NCBI GenBank assembly: GCA_963815185.1
Contig: CAWFGC010000007.1
Location: forward strand, 274,088 to 338,087
Source: SHZL01 sp963815185
GTDB taxonomy: Bacteria > Pseudomonadota > Gammaproteobacteria > Xanthomonadales > SZUA-36
Direction: 5' to 3'
DNA: 64,000 nucleotides
Positions 1 to 8,782 of the stretch are shown one piece after another. Within the stretch, counting starts at the first letter, position 1, and each line of letters opens with the position of its first letter. The translations under genes were made by a program, and so were the position numbers. The notes under the pieces are model-generated. The model saw nothing but the letters and a program-made list of their open reading frames with translations, did not search any database and was not told the origin of the DNA.

Positions 1-280
1 CCGCCCGGAGATCGTATATGGCAGCAAGATGGAATACGTGGGAAATTTTTCCTTCCAATTGCCTGCGTTTGGCTGCCGGAATGCCCAGGTAGGGCTTGGC
101 CAGGTCCCCGGTAACGGCGACAATTCGTCTTCCTTCCGCTCCCCAGCCCTGCTTCAACTCGTTCAGCTTGGCCTTCGAGCCGGAGCGAACGAGCACGTAT
201 ATGTCGCCCTTGCGGTGCAATAGACGTTCGATGAGGTTATGTCCAAGAAAGCCGGTTCCGCCGGTCACGAAATAGTTCAT
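1..280 (-). CDS. SDR-family NAD(P)-dependent oxidoreductase, N-terminal part
   Basis: The gene reads leftwards from an ATG at 280 and runs off the window start, so only about 93 N-terminal residues are visible. The product begins MNYFVTGGTGFLG, the TGxxGxxG glycine-rich loop of an extended short-chain dehydrogenase Rossmann fold, followed by the basic stretch LVRSGSK, compatible with NADP binding. Near residue 85 it reads HVFHLAAIYD, a typical beta-strand segment of epimerase and acyl-CoA-reductase-like SDRs. The substrate cannot be told from this fragment. The divergent TetR gene starts 290 bp away and may control it, which is an inference from position only. Confidence 0.8.
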   Translation of the reverse strand, partial: MNYFVTGGTGFLGHNLIERLLHRKGDIYVLVRSGSKAKLNELKQGWGAEGRRIVAVTGDLAKPYLGIPAAKRRQLEGKISHVFHLAAIYDLRA

Positions 281-570
281 AGCCTTACTCCGGATTGCTC
301 GATTTTGTTTCGATCTGACGTCTCATGTGCGCTCCCGCGTGGCGACGGAAAGAAGAGACCGCGTTACGGATCATGATACGATCTTACCAGAACAATTGCG
401 CTTGCAACCTCAATGGGATGGAACACTGCCATGAGCGGCAAGAATGCCCTTTTCGAGAAGGCTGCTGTTGCAGCCAGTAGCCTGCCGGAGCGTCCGGACC
501 TGGTGTCCTGTAACGCCTCATATGGCACTTTCAGCAAGGTGTGACAGGACACCAGCTTCCCCGGATTATC

Positions 571-1215
571 ATGGCAAAACGTAATACCCGTGAATTGATC
601 CTGATAACCAGCCTGTCCCTGTTCAATGAATTGGGCGAACCTTCTGTTTCAACCAACCACATTGCAGACGAGGCCGACATCAGCCCCGGCAACCTCTATT
701 ATCATTTTCGTCGCAAGCAGGAAATCATCCTGGAGCTATTCAAACGATTTGCGCTGCAGCTTGATCCCGTCCTCGACGTGCCGGAATCCTCCGATCTGCA
801 GGCGGAAGACCTTTGGTTCCGGCTGCATCTTTCGTTTGAACTCAAGGGCCAATATCGTTTTCTTTATCGCAACTTCGCCGACATCGCCAACCGCATTCCC
901 GACCTCGACCGGGCATTTCGCGGCCTGCTGCGGCGCGAACAAAGAGCCACAGCCAGCATGATTTCCAGCCTGGAAAGGCAAGGCACCCTGTCCATCAATG
1001 ACGCGGAAAAAGAACTGTTGCTGGACAATTTGATGCTGGCGCTAATTTACTGGATACCTTTCGCCGAACTCTTTGATGCGCGCGGACTGGAAAACAGCAG
1101 CATCCAGGTAAAGGCCATCGCCGGTGTGCTGCAGATGATCATGCCTTACCTGGCAGAACCGGAGCACAGCCATTTTGCCAGGCTGACTGCCAGCTATCTG
1201 TCGCACTCCCATTGA
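571..1215 (+). CDS. TetR/AcrR family transcriptional regulator
   Basis: Predicted one-component repressor of about 214 residues. The N-terminus (MAKRNTRELILITSLSLFNE) and the segment STNHIADEADISPGNLYYHF are a textbook TetR helix-turn-helix: helices 2-3, then the G-x-L-Y-x-H-F signature. The C-terminal ligand-binding domain is helical and unassigned; it reads like the TetR_C domain seen next to lipid or acyl-metabolism genes. I chose the ATG at 571 because family members begin a few residues before the first HTH helix; the frame stays open upstream to 541. It is divergent from the SDR gene. Confidence 0.88.
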   Translation: MAKRNTRELILITSLSLFNELGEPSVSTNHIADEADISPGNLYYHFRRKQEIILELFKRFALQLDPVLDVPESSDLQAEDLWFRLHLSFELKGQYRFLYRNFADIANRIPDLDRAFRGLLRREQRATASMISSLERQGTLSINDAEKELLLDNLMLALIYWIPFAELFDARGLENSSIQVKAIAGVLQMIMPYLAEPEHSHFARLTASYLSHSH

Positions 1216-1225
1216 TAACAAAGAG

Positions 1226-1317
1226 AATTGGGGTCAGAGTAAAGTGCCAGAGTTGAGTTGGAGCGTTGCTGGTGACCGCTGTACCATCAACTCTGGCACT
1301 TTACTCTGACCCCAATT
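1226..1317. repeat. 31-bp perfect inverted repeat (GGGGTCAGAGTAAA family)
   Basis: Arms 1226-1256 and 1287-1317 are exact reverse complements over 31 bp, around a 30-bp loop. A further GACCCCAATTTCC copy follows at 1322-1334. The core GGGGTCAGAGTAAA recurs at 4583. Short intergenic palindromes of this kind are typical of REP-like elements mobilised by RAYT (TnpA-REP) transposases. No such transposase is in this window, so the link is inferred. It lies between the TetR stop and the end of the phasin gene and could act as a bidirectional terminator. Confidence 0.8.
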
Positions 1318-1362
1318 TCCTGACCCCAATTTCCCGGCCTGACCCGTTTTATCGGTGCAAAC

Positions 1363-1941
1363 TCAGCTTGCGGTCTTGGCGGCCGTCTTTTTGGCTACCT
1401 TTTTGGCCGTCTTCTTGGCCGCCTTTTTGGCTGTCTTCTTGGCTACCTTTTTGACCGGCGCCTTGGCTCTGGACCGGCCTACCTTGCCTTCCAGATCAGT
1501 GACCTCGCGGGTCAACTTCTGCACCTTGTCAGCGAGGTTATTGACGTCATCCTTGCTGGGAATTCCCAAACCGGACAGAGCGCGGGCGACGCGGTCTTCG
1601 AAAATCTTTTCCAGTTTGTCCCAGTTATCGGTAGCCTGCTTGCGCACGGCATCCGCCTGTTGCTTCATGGCCTCGACGCGACCTTCCACTTCACCGCGAA
1701 AGTCATCCATCGCACCTTCAACGTCCTTCCGCGTCTTCTTCTCAACCCGGCTACCCTCGGCAACCAGCTTGTCGAACAACTTGGTACCGTGTTCCAGGAT
1801 ACGGCCGCTTTCGTGCTGGGCTACACTGAATGCCCCCAGTCCGGCCAGCCAGATTTCACGCGCTGACTCCACGGCTGGTGCCGCGGCATTACGGGAAGCC
1901 GGCTTGCTGCGCAATTTCTTTTTAAGCACTTTCTTCTTCAT
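1363..1941 (-). CDS. Phasin-family (PHA granule-associated) protein
   Basis: 192-residue protein. Residues about 20-150 form an amphipathic helical phasin domain (ESAREIWLAGLGAFSVAQ, then RVEKKTRKDVEGAMDDF). The C-terminus is a low-complexity AKKTAKK-type lysine/alanine tail, as in PhaF/PhaI-like granule proteins and histone-like PhaM proteins. Known role of the family: coating polyhydroxyalkanoate granules, with the basic tail touching DNA. The start at 1941 is preferred over the upstream in-frame start at 1968 because AGGAGG sits 5-6 nt before it. The tail's repeats make a spurious antisense open frame of similar length. Confidence 0.88.
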   Translation of the reverse strand: MKKKVLKKKLRSKPASRNAAAPAVESAREIWLAGLGAFSVAQHESGRILEHGTKLFDKLVAEGSRVEKKTRKDVEGAMDDFRGEVEGRVEAMKQQADAVRKQATDNWDKLEKIFEDRVARALSGLGIPSKDDVNNLADKVQKLTREVTDLEGKVGRSRAKAPVKKVAKKTAKKAAKKTAKKVAKKTAAKTAS

Positions 1942-2031
1942 AACATCCTCCTTTGGATTAAGTGTCATTTCCTGACGATGGCTGTATCCTAAAGAAAAAA
2001 ATTAGAGCAAACACACTAGGAGCAGATCCCT

Positions 2032-2805
2032 TTGGGCACGTGGCACGAATTTCCCTACGACAGCAGCCGCTTTGCCTATGCAGGCAATGATCTGCGGAAA
2101 GCCTGGAAACAAATGCATGCGGGAGATTGCGAGCCGTTTCCGCAAGACAAACGGCTGCAACAGGCTTGGCGTTGCTTTCATTGCGGCGATTTCTATCAAG
2201 CGGTCAAACTGGCTGACGAATGCGGTATCCGTGGTCATGCCGTGGCAAACAAGGCCACGGGCGTTTATGGGACTTATCTCGAGGATGATGAGAATCGACA
2301 AATCCAGTGCTTCAAGGCGGCCATCAGGCGCGCCGAACAGGCCATCGCGCAACGGGCAGATGATGCCAACAGCCATTACTTCCATGCCTTCAATCTGGGC
2401 CGCTATAGCCAAAGTATTTCAATCATCAAGGCACTGAAACAAGGCATCGGCGGCAAAATTGCAAACAGCTTGCACCGTGCCCTGGAATTGCAGCCCCGGC
2501 ATGCGGAAGCACACACCGCAGTAGGCCTTTATCATGCGGAGATTATCGACAAGGTGGGTAAACTGATCGGCTCGATGACTTACGGGGCCAGCGAACGGGC
2601 AGCCATCGAACATTTCGAAACCGCACTTGAATTGACCCCCTTGTCTCCCATTGCACACATCGAATACGGCAATGGGCTCTACCTGCTTTACGGTGACAGC
2701 AAGCTGGAGCAGGTAACCGATCTTTATGTCAAAGCGGCAGAAATGGATCCACGCGATGCAATGGAAAAGCTCGATGTGGAATCTGCTCTGGCTGAACTCG
2801 AATAA
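2032..2805 (+). CDS. Tetratricopeptide-repeat protein of unknown function
   Basis: 257 residues starting at a TTG with AGGAGC eight nucleotides upstream. The C-terminal half shows TPR-like helical pairs (LHRALELQPRHAEAHTAVGL, then AIEHFETALELTPLSPIAHI). The N-terminal half has a conserved-looking AWRCFHCGDFYQAVKLADE segment. There is no signal peptide or membrane segment. TPRs mediate protein contacts; the partner is unknown. It precedes the HerA-like ATPase gene by 116 bp on the same strand and may be co-transcribed. Confidence 0.75.
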   Translation: MGTWHEFPYDSSRFAYAGNDLRKAWKQMHAGDCEPFPQDKRLQQAWRCFHCGDFYQAVKLADECGIRGHAVANKATGVYGTYLEDDENRQIQCFKAAIRRAEQAIAQRADDANSHYFHAFNLGRYSQSISIIKALKQGIGGKIANSLHRALELQPRHAEAHTAVGLYHAEIIDKVGKLIGSMTYGASERAAIEHFETALELTPLSPIAHIEYGNGLYLLYGDSKLEQVTDLYVKAAEMDPRDAMEKLDVESALAELE

Positions 2806-2921
2806 GCGGTCGCGCTTTCGAAAATTGCCATTAACAGGTAGGATAAAGTTCACGGAAGACTAAAAGGGGTAACCGTTGCAGTCGAGTTCTCGTTTATATA
2901 CTGGCCCCCAGGGAAAATAGC

Positions 2922-4571
2922 ATGGATGTAAGAACGGATCACAGAACGCTGGTGGGCCGCATCGTTGAAGTGACGGGATCGCAATTCGTTGCCCAGTTGA
3001 TCAGCGAGGATGACGGATTCGTTCCGGAAATCAAAGTTGGCAAGGATACCGTTCGTGTTGGCCAGGTGGGTTCCTATATGGTGGTCAACCAGGCGGGCAT
3101 TCGCACGCTGGTCATGGTTGAAACCATGTGGCAAGAGCAGGCGGCTGGCGATGAAACGCTGCGCATGCTGCGCTTGAGCCCACTCGGCGAACTGAACCGG
3201 AACGATGATTTCAGCAGAGGGGTTACGCATTATCCGACCATCAATGCAGAACTGCATATCGTTACCGCGGAAACCCTGTCCCGCTTGTTTGCCGAAGTCA
3301 ATAAAGGCAATTACAACGTTGGCAAACTGAGCTCCTTCGAGTCCATAGACGTCTTCTTCGATGCGTCCTCATTTTTTGGCCGCCACGTGGCAATTCTGGG
3401 ACAGTCCGGTTCGGGCAAATCATGGTCGGTGACCAGCCTGATCCAATCGGCGCTGAAGGCAATGCCCAATGCGCACATCATTTTGCTCGACCTGCACGGT
3501 GAATACGGTTTCAAGAAAACCGATTTGACTTCGCATTCGGTATTTCCAAAAAATCTGGTGCGCTACATCGACGCCGATGACCTCGAAATCCCATACTGGC
3601 TGCTGACGTTTGCCGATCTGGTCGAACTGCTGATTGACCTGGACGACGAGCACGCGTCGGTGCAGATCGCCTATTTGCGGAATGCGGTTCGGGAATTAAA
3701 AGTGGCTGCCAATGCACATATGGAATTGGCGCATATTACCGTTGACACGCCAATCTTTTTCTCATTGCCCGAATTGCTCAAACGGTTCAAGGAAGCCAAT
3801 GAGCAGACCGCCAGTTTCGGCAAGGAACAGACCGCCCTATATGGCAAATTCGACCAGTTCCTGGTCAAATTGCAAAGCCGGATGAATGACGCCAGACACG
3901 ATTTCCTCCTCAACCCCAAGAAACGCAATAAATCAGAGACCCTGGCTGATCTGATGCGGGATTTTGTCGGCCTGGGAGAACCACGAGCCAAGATTACCGT
4001 CATCGACCTCAGCGCGGTTCCACCCGACCTTCATCCAACCGTGACTTCCCAGATCGGACGGCTGGCTTTTGAATTCAATTATTGGAATCCGCGCTGCCGG
4101 GAATTTCCTATTTTCCTCGTCTGCGAGGAAGCGCACTCCTACATAACGCGTGAGGGTTCGGGGCAGAACCGGCAAACGCGGCGGGCCATGGAACGGATTG
4201 CCAAAGCAGGGCGCAAGTATGGTGTTGGTTTGTGTGTCGTCAGCCAGCGCCCGCACGAGCTCTCTGAAACCGTCATGTCGCAGTGCAGCACTTTCGTCTG
4301 CCTGCGCATTTCCAATCCCGATGACCAGGCCTATGTGCGGGAACTGGTGCCGGATGCGGCACGTGGCATGCTGGATGTGCTGCCATCATTGGCCCGCGGC
4401 GAAGCCATTGCAGTGGGAGAGGCAGTTCCCCTGCCCCTGCGACTGAAGATCACCTTGCCGAATCCACCGCCAAATTCAAGCAACATCGACTATGCCGGTG
4501 AATGGACACACGGGCCTGAAGAAATCAGCGTCGAGGACATGGTCGATCGCTGGCGCAGACAAAAACGCTAA
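2922..4571 (+). CDS. HerA-like ATP-binding protein (DUF87-type hexameric ATPase)
   Basis: 549 residues. An N-terminal HAS-barrel-like region (about 10-115) precedes the ATPase core, with Walker A GQSGSGKS at 160-167, a hydrophobic strand ending LLDLHGEYG after it, and the Walker B-like FLVCEEAHS near residue 398. GLCVVSQRP follows in the position of sensor and arginine-finger elements. HerA/FtsK-superfamily ATPases translocate DNA; classical HerA works with the nuclease NurA in end resection, and others belong to defence systems. No NurA or other nuclease gene lies next to it here, so the role is open. Confidence 0.85.
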   Translation: MDVRTDHRTLVGRIVEVTGSQFVAQLISEDDGFVPEIKVGKDTVRVGQVGSYMVVNQAGIRTLVMVETMWQEQAAGDETLRMLRLSPLGELNRNDDFSRGVTHYPTINAELHIVTAETLSRLFAEVNKGNYNVGKLSSFESIDVFFDASSFFGRHVAILGQSGSGKSWSVTSLIQSALKAMPNAHIILLDLHGEYGFKKTDLTSHSVFPKNLVRYIDADDLEIPYWLLTFADLVELLIDLDDEHASVQIAYLRNAVRELKVAANAHMELAHITVDTPIFFSLPELLKRFKEANEQTASFGKEQTALYGKFDQFLVKLQSRMNDARHDFLLNPKKRNKSETLADLMRDFVGLGEPRAKITVIDLSAVPPDLHPTVTSQIGRLAFEFNYWNPRCREFPIFLVCEEAHSYITREGSGQNRQTRRAMERIAKAGRKYGVGLCVVSQRPHELSETVMSQCSTFVCLRISNPDDQAYVRELVPDAARGMLDVLPSLARGEAIAVGEAVPLPLRLKITLPNPPPNSSNIDYAGEWTHGPEEISVEDMVDRWRRQKR

Positions 4572-4582
4572 CTGAGCCACAA

Positions 4583-4656
4583 GGGGTCAGAGTAAAAATT
4601 CATCTGGGAGTAGTCAAAGTCCTCAGAGGTGTCAATTGAATTTTTACTCTGACCCA
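4583..4656. repeat. Palindromic repeat, second GGGTCAGAGTAAA element
   Basis: GGGTCAGAGTAAAAATTC (4584-4601) is exactly complementary to 4638-4655. It shares GGGGTCAGAGTAAA with the 1226-1317 element but has different inner arms. It sits directly after the HerA-like gene and could double as its terminator. Confidence 0.75.
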
Positions 4657-4695
4657 ATCTCCCGCACCAAAACCTGGCACAAGCCGGTCCGGAGC

Positions 4696-4856
4696 AAGGG
4701 GTCTGCTTTCAGGACCTTTTGAAACAGGGATGTTTCAAGACGAGCCGCCATGGATGGCTATATAGCGCAGGCAATGGAGGGGGAGCGACTTCGCCACAGG
4801 CGAAAAAGTGCCCCCGGAATGCCGTTAAGCGCGTGCGTCCTGAAAGCAGACCCCTT
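4696..4856. repeat. 161-bp element bounded by 20-bp perfect inverted repeats
   Basis: 4696-4715 and 4837-4856 are exact reverse complements (AAGGGGTCTGCTTTCAGGAC and its complement). Inside lie smaller inverted motifs (TTGAAACAGGGATGTTTCAA, 4719-4738; CGCCATGGATGGC) and GC-rich sequence without a credible reading frame. Together with 4583-4656 it fills the 385-bp gap between the HerA-like and WS/DGAT genes. It is probably a non-autonomous repeat. Confidence 0.65.
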
Positions 4857-4956
4857 GGTTCGGAGCGGCGCCCCGGAAAAGTACTACCGGCAATAGGTAA
4901 AAGATTTTGCTGGAATTCGCACTTAGCGTCTCTGGCCGGCCGGTACAATATTGGGC

Positions 4957-6429
4957 CTAAGGCTCGTCGAGGTCGGCCAGGGCCCGGTTAAGAAAGTCTT
5001 CTGCCGTGCGGCTGCACGGGCGCTCATCCAGGGTCAGCATCATGGCCAGGTGCATCAGCTTGTCCAACTCGGGCCGGAACCGGTTGATGATTCGTGACGG
5101 ATCCCGCACCAGCTTATGGTCGACGATGAGGCCGAAAAATACCTGGCCGTTATAACTCAGGATGCTGACGCCCAAACCGACACTTCCCGTTTGCGGTACC
5201 CAGAACATCATATCCTTGACCTGCCCTCCGGCCAAAAACAATGGCTCACGGGGGCCGGGGACATTGGTCAGCACCGCGCTGGCCTTCTCGCTCAATAATT
5301 CAAGGGCTGGTTTTTGCAGCGTCAAAGGGGCCATACCCAGAGCGGACAACAAACCAAAAGCAACCGTCGCCTGCTTGCTCTGCTTCAATTCGTTCATGCG
5401 TTCGTGGATCCGGTAAACCCGTTCGAGCGGATTGGCGACACCCACCGGCAGCGCAAGAAAAACCAGCCCGAAATGATTGCCCAGTTCCCGCGCATGCTCC
5501 AATGGGCGTAAATTGACCGGAACGCTGGCCCGGATCTCCAGACTGGATGACAGGGCTTCACCTTCAGCCAGCATATAGCTGCGAAACGCGCCACTGATGG
5601 CGGCAATCAAAACGTCATTGACCGTGCAGCCCAGCACGGAGCTTAGTGCTTTGACCTCCGCCAGTGGCACCGGATCGGCCCAGGCAACACGTTTGCGCAC
5701 ACCCAGTTTCCCTTTGAACAGGGTCTTGGGGTCCGCTGGCAGGATCAGGGTACGTCCCAGCTCGCAGGCCAACTCGATAATTTCATTCAGGTAGGCGTTG
5801 GCTTTTTCTGGCTGCTGAATGATTTGCCTGATCTCCTCCAGCAATTTGCCTGCCAGGTGGACGGAAAAATCGACACCTTCGCGCGCTGGTTCGAGTAATC
5901 GTTGGAATATCGATGACTCACGCGCCCTCGCCTGCTTCCACTGTTCGGAGTCGATGGCAGGATCGCGTAGCTGCGGGGTCGCATCGGTCAGTGTCAGGAA
6001 CACCTGCACCAGCGCGATGCCATCCGCATAACAGTGGTGAATGCGTATCACCACCACCGGGCCGTCAATGAAATTCTCGACAAAATGGAATTGCCAAAGC
6101 GGCCTTGAATGATCCAGCGCAGTGCTGGCCAGGTCGCTGACATACTCTTCCAGCTCTGCCTGATCCGCGCGCCCGGGCAGGGCCACCTTGCGCACGTGAC
6201 CGCGGATTTCAAAATCCTCATCGATTTCCCAGAAGGCACCGGAAGGGGTGACCACCGCTTTTTGTTGAAAACGGCGAAACGCAAGGAATCGCAGCCGCAC
6301 GGTTTCAACCAGCCGTTCGTAGGACGCATTTCGATCCAGGCCGACCACGCCGGTGATCATCATCAGATTGGTCGGTTGCTCCATCCGCAACCAGGCGGTA
6401 TCGACTTTGGAAATAGGCTCCCTGTTCAC
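4957..6429 (-). CDS. Wax ester synthase/diacylglycerol acyltransferase (WS/DGAT)
   Basis: 490-residue acyltransferase using acyl-CoA to esterify fatty alcohols or diacylglycerol, giving storage wax esters or triacylglycerol. The catalytic HHxxxDG motif is present as HHCYADG at residues 131-137. The N-terminus (ISKVDTAWLRMEQPTN) and the C-terminal VLTNVPGPREPLFLAG segment are family hallmarks, and length is about normal. The start is the GTG at 6429, which overlaps the purF stop in a GTGA arrangement, so translation is probably coupled. The frame is open upstream, but only inside purF. With the phasin gene nearby this suggests carbon storage. Confidence 0.9.
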   Translation of the reverse strand: MNREPISKVDTAWLRMEQPTNLMMITGVVGLDRNASYERLVETVRLRFLAFRRFQQKAVVTPSGAFWEIDEDFEIRGHVRKVALPGRADQAELEEYVSDLASTALDHSRPLWQFHFVENFIDGPVVVIRIHHCYADGIALVQVFLTLTDATPQLRDPAIDSEQWKQARARESSIFQRLLEPAREGVDFSVHLAGKLLEEIRQIIQQPEKANAYLNEIIELACELGRTLILPADPKTLFKGKLGVRKRVAWADPVPLAEVKALSSVLGCTVNDVLIAAISGAFRSYMLAEGEALSSSLEIRASVPVNLRPLEHARELGNHFGLVFLALPVGVANPLERVYRIHERMNELKQSKQATVAFGLLSALGMAPLTLQKPALELLSEKASAVLTNVPGPREPLFLAGGQVKDMMFWVPQTGSVGLGVSILSYNGQVFFGLIVDHKLVRDPSRIINRFRPELDKLMHLAMMLTLDERPCSRTAEDFLNRALADLDEP

Positions 6430-7919
6430 ACCAGTTGAACGCCACCATGGGCACGTCGCAGTGCCCGCGCATCGTCGGAACGGAGTGTTTGCAATTTTTC
6501 CAGGTAACCCTCGCCGACTCCGGTAACGTATTCGCCGGAAAAACATGAAGTGTCGAACTGGGCAATTTTTTCATTGCCTTCACGGCATGCGCTCACCAGA
6601 TCAGAAAGATCCTGATAAATGAGCCAGTCGGCTCCCAACTCCTGCTGGATCTCCCGTTCGTTGCGTCCGTGCGCGATCAACTCCGAGGTGGCCGGCATGT
6701 CGATGCCATAAATATTGGGGAAACGCACCGGCGGCGATGCTGAAGCGAAGTACACTTTGCGGGCGCCGGCTTCTCGCGCCATTTGAATGATTTGCTTGGA
6801 CGTTGTGCCGCGGACAATGGAATCATCGACGATCAGGACATTCTTGCGGCGGAACTCGAGATCGATGGCATTGAGTTTTTGTCTTACCGATTTCCGGCGC
6901 TCCGCCTGGCCCGGCATGATGAAGGTCCGCCCAATATAGCGATTCTTGATAAATCCTTCGCGGTACTTCACATTGAGATCAAAGGCCAATGGAAGTGCCG
7001 CGGTACGGCTGGTGTCGGGCACCGGGATGACGACATCGATATCGTGATCCGGCCATTCTCGCAGGATTTTTCCTGCCAGAGCCTGTCCCATCCGCAGCCT
7101 TGCCTTGTATACCGAAATGTCTTCCAGCATCGAATCGGGACGGGAAAAATAGACATACTCAAAAATACACGGCGTCAATTCCGCCGCGGCCGGGCTCACA
7201 TGCGTGTGCAATTTACCGTCGAGTGAGATAAATATGGCCTCTCCCGGGCGCAAATCGCGTTCCAGCGTGAATCCCAGAGCACTGAATGCCACGCTTTCAG
7301 AAGCAATTGCATATTCTTTGCCGGCGTCCGTCTCGCGCGAGCCCAGTACTGCCGGCCGTATTCCCCAGGGGTCGCGAAAACCCAGAACACCATGACCACA
7401 GATCAGGCTGATGGCGCTGTAAGCGCCGCGGCAGCGCTGGTGCAAGGCATCTACCGCTTTGAACAAATGCTTCGGTTGCAGGCTGACGGGGTTTTGCTGC
7501 TGCACTTCATGCGCCAGCACGTTGAGCAGCACTTCGGAATCTGATCGGGTGTTCAGGTGACGCCTGTCACTGTCAAAAAGCTGTTGGGTCAACTCTTCTG
7601 TATTGATCAGGTTGCCGTTGTGTCCCAGGGCGATGCCATAAGGCGAATTGACATAAAACGGCTGGGCTTCGGAGGAATCGTCCATGCCGGCTGTCGGATA
7701 GCGCACATGGCCAATGCCAACCTGACCCGTCAAGCGCCGCATGTCCGCCGGCCCGAAGACATCGCGCGCCAGACCGGTCCCCTTGTGCAGCCGGATGCGG
7801 GATCCATCCAGTGTCGCAATGCCGGCGGCATCCTGGCCCCGATGCTGGAGGATGGTCAAGGCATCGTACAAGGAAGAGGCGACAGCACTATGGCCGACGA
7901 TTCCGATAATTCCGCACAT
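6426..7919 (-). CDS. purF: Amidophosphoribosyltransferase
   Basis: 497-residue first enzyme of purine synthesis (PRPP + glutamine to phosphoribosylamine). The mature nucleophile Cys2 is visible in MCGIIGIVG. LQHRGQDAAGI belongs to the Ntn-glutaminase domain. The PRPP-binding loop VLIVDDSIVRGTTS is in the C-terminal phosphoribosyltransferase domain. It follows cvpA by 100 bp in the usual cvpA-purF order and overlaps the WS/DGAT start by 4 bp. Confidence 0.97.
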   Translation of the reverse strand: MCGIIGIVGHSAVASSLYDALTILQHRGQDAAGIATLDGSRIRLHKGTGLARDVFGPADMRRLTGQVGIGHVRYPTAGMDDSSEAQPFYVNSPYGIALGHNGNLINTEELTQQLFDSDRRHLNTRSDSEVLLNVLAHEVQQQNPVSLQPKHLFKAVDALHQRCRGAYSAISLICGHGVLGFRDPWGIRPAVLGSRETDAGKEYAIASESVAFSALGFTLERDLRPGEAIFISLDGKLHTHVSPAAAELTPCIFEYVYFSRPDSMLEDISVYKARLRMGQALAGKILREWPDHDIDVVIPVPDTSRTAALPLAFDLNVKYREGFIKNRYIGRTFIMPGQAERRKSVRQKLNAIDLEFRRKNVLIVDDSIVRGTTSKQIIQMAREAGARKVYFASASPPVRFPNIYGIDMPATSELIAHGRNEREIQQELGADWLIYQDLSDLVSACREGNEKIAQFDTSCFSGEYVTGVGEGYLEKLQTLRSDDARALRRAHGGVQLV

Positions 7920-8019
7920 ATGATGTAATCCGCCTGTGCAAGGAGATGATACCCGCGGCGAATTCTAACACGCCCGGCCGGGTTGACGGGCAACCTGCAT
8001 GCTGCATCACGCGGAAATT

Positions 8020-8595
8020 CTATGAGACTGTCGGTTGAACCGGGCTACTCTGAGGGTTTTGCCCGTCCTTGCCGCCCTTGGGTTCGTTCGGCTTTACAAT
8101 TTCGGGCTCAAAATCAAGGTGCTCCCGCAGGTTTTGCGGCAGCAATGCTGCCGACCAATCCAGCAAGGGCCGCAAACGCTGAATCAGCATCGATTCCTTC
8201 CACCACGGATCGGCTGGGATTGGCGTGAATCCCATAGCCAGTAAAAAAACGACGACAATCGCAAGTCCCCGCGCCGCACCGAAAGCACCGCCAAGCAGCC
8301 GGTCGGTGCCGCTGAGTCCGGTCGACTCCACCAGACGGCCGAGGAGATAGTTCACCAAGCCCCCGATCAACAACACTGCGATGAACAGACCGGTAAAGCC
8401 CATAACCGCCCGTGCCGAAGGCAGCGAGACATGGTCTTCCATCAGCGCCGCCAGGTTACCGCCGTATTGGTAAGCAACGAAAAAGGCCACAGCCCAGATC
8501 AGCAGGGACAGCACTTCCTTGATGAAGCCCCTGAGGACTCCCACCAACACGGAAATCAGCAGCGTTGCCAGTATGGCGTAATCCGGCCAGATCAT
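8020..8595 (-). CDS. cvpA: CvpA family inner-membrane protein
   Basis: 191-residue membrane protein with four hydrophobic segments (ILATLLISVLVGVLRG; LIWAVAFFVAYQYG; GFTGLFIAVLLIGGLVNYLL; LAIVVVFLLAMGF) and the family motif GxxRGFIKEV. CvpA is linked to colicin V production and envelope homeostasis. I prefer the ATG at 8595 to a TTG at 8601. No good ribosome-binding site is visible because the terminal repeat of the 8608-8782 element starts 13 bp upstream. Confidence 0.92.
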   Translation of the reverse strand: MIWPDYAILATLLISVLVGVLRGFIKEVLSLLIWAVAFFVAYQYGGNLAALMEDHVSLPSARAVMGFTGLFIAVLLIGGLVNYLLGRLVESTGLSGTDRLLGGAFGAARGLAIVVVFLLAMGFTPIPADPWWKESMLIQRLRPLLDWSAALLPQNLREHLDFEPEIVKPNEPKGGKDGQNPQSSPVQPTVS

Positions 8596-8607
8596 GATCA
8601 AGCAGAC

Positions 8608-8782
8608 ACTAGTGGCCTGTAACAGCCAATACGGGAGTGAAAGGCGAGCCCGGACGAGCCGAGTGCGCGTAGCGAGCCGCGTCGAATAGCTCTCGTACTA
8701 TGCCTCGCAAGGCGAGCGACATTGCAATCGGCCGTCGCGATTCAGCAAGACACTACTGTATTGGCTGTTACAGGTCACTAGT
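8608..8782. mobile_element. MITE-like element with 25-bp terminal inverted repeats
   Basis: The ends ACTAGTGGCCTGTAACAGCC... (8608-8632) and the complement of 8758-8782 match at 24 of 25 positions. The 125-bp interior is GC-rich with inverted GCGAG-type motifs and has no coding frame. The left end lies 13 bp before the cvpA start; the right end contains the TAG stop of dedD. The internal layout resembles the 22257-22440 element. It is probably a non-autonomous mobile repeat inserted between dedD and cvpA. Confidence 0.7.

Noticed and set aside
1355..1975. 206-codon open frame on the plus strand
   Set aside because: It is antisense to the phasin gene. Its low-complexity FLAVFLAAFLAVFLATF start is the complement of the AKKTAKK tail, and the minus-strand protein has a ribosome-binding site and family motifs.
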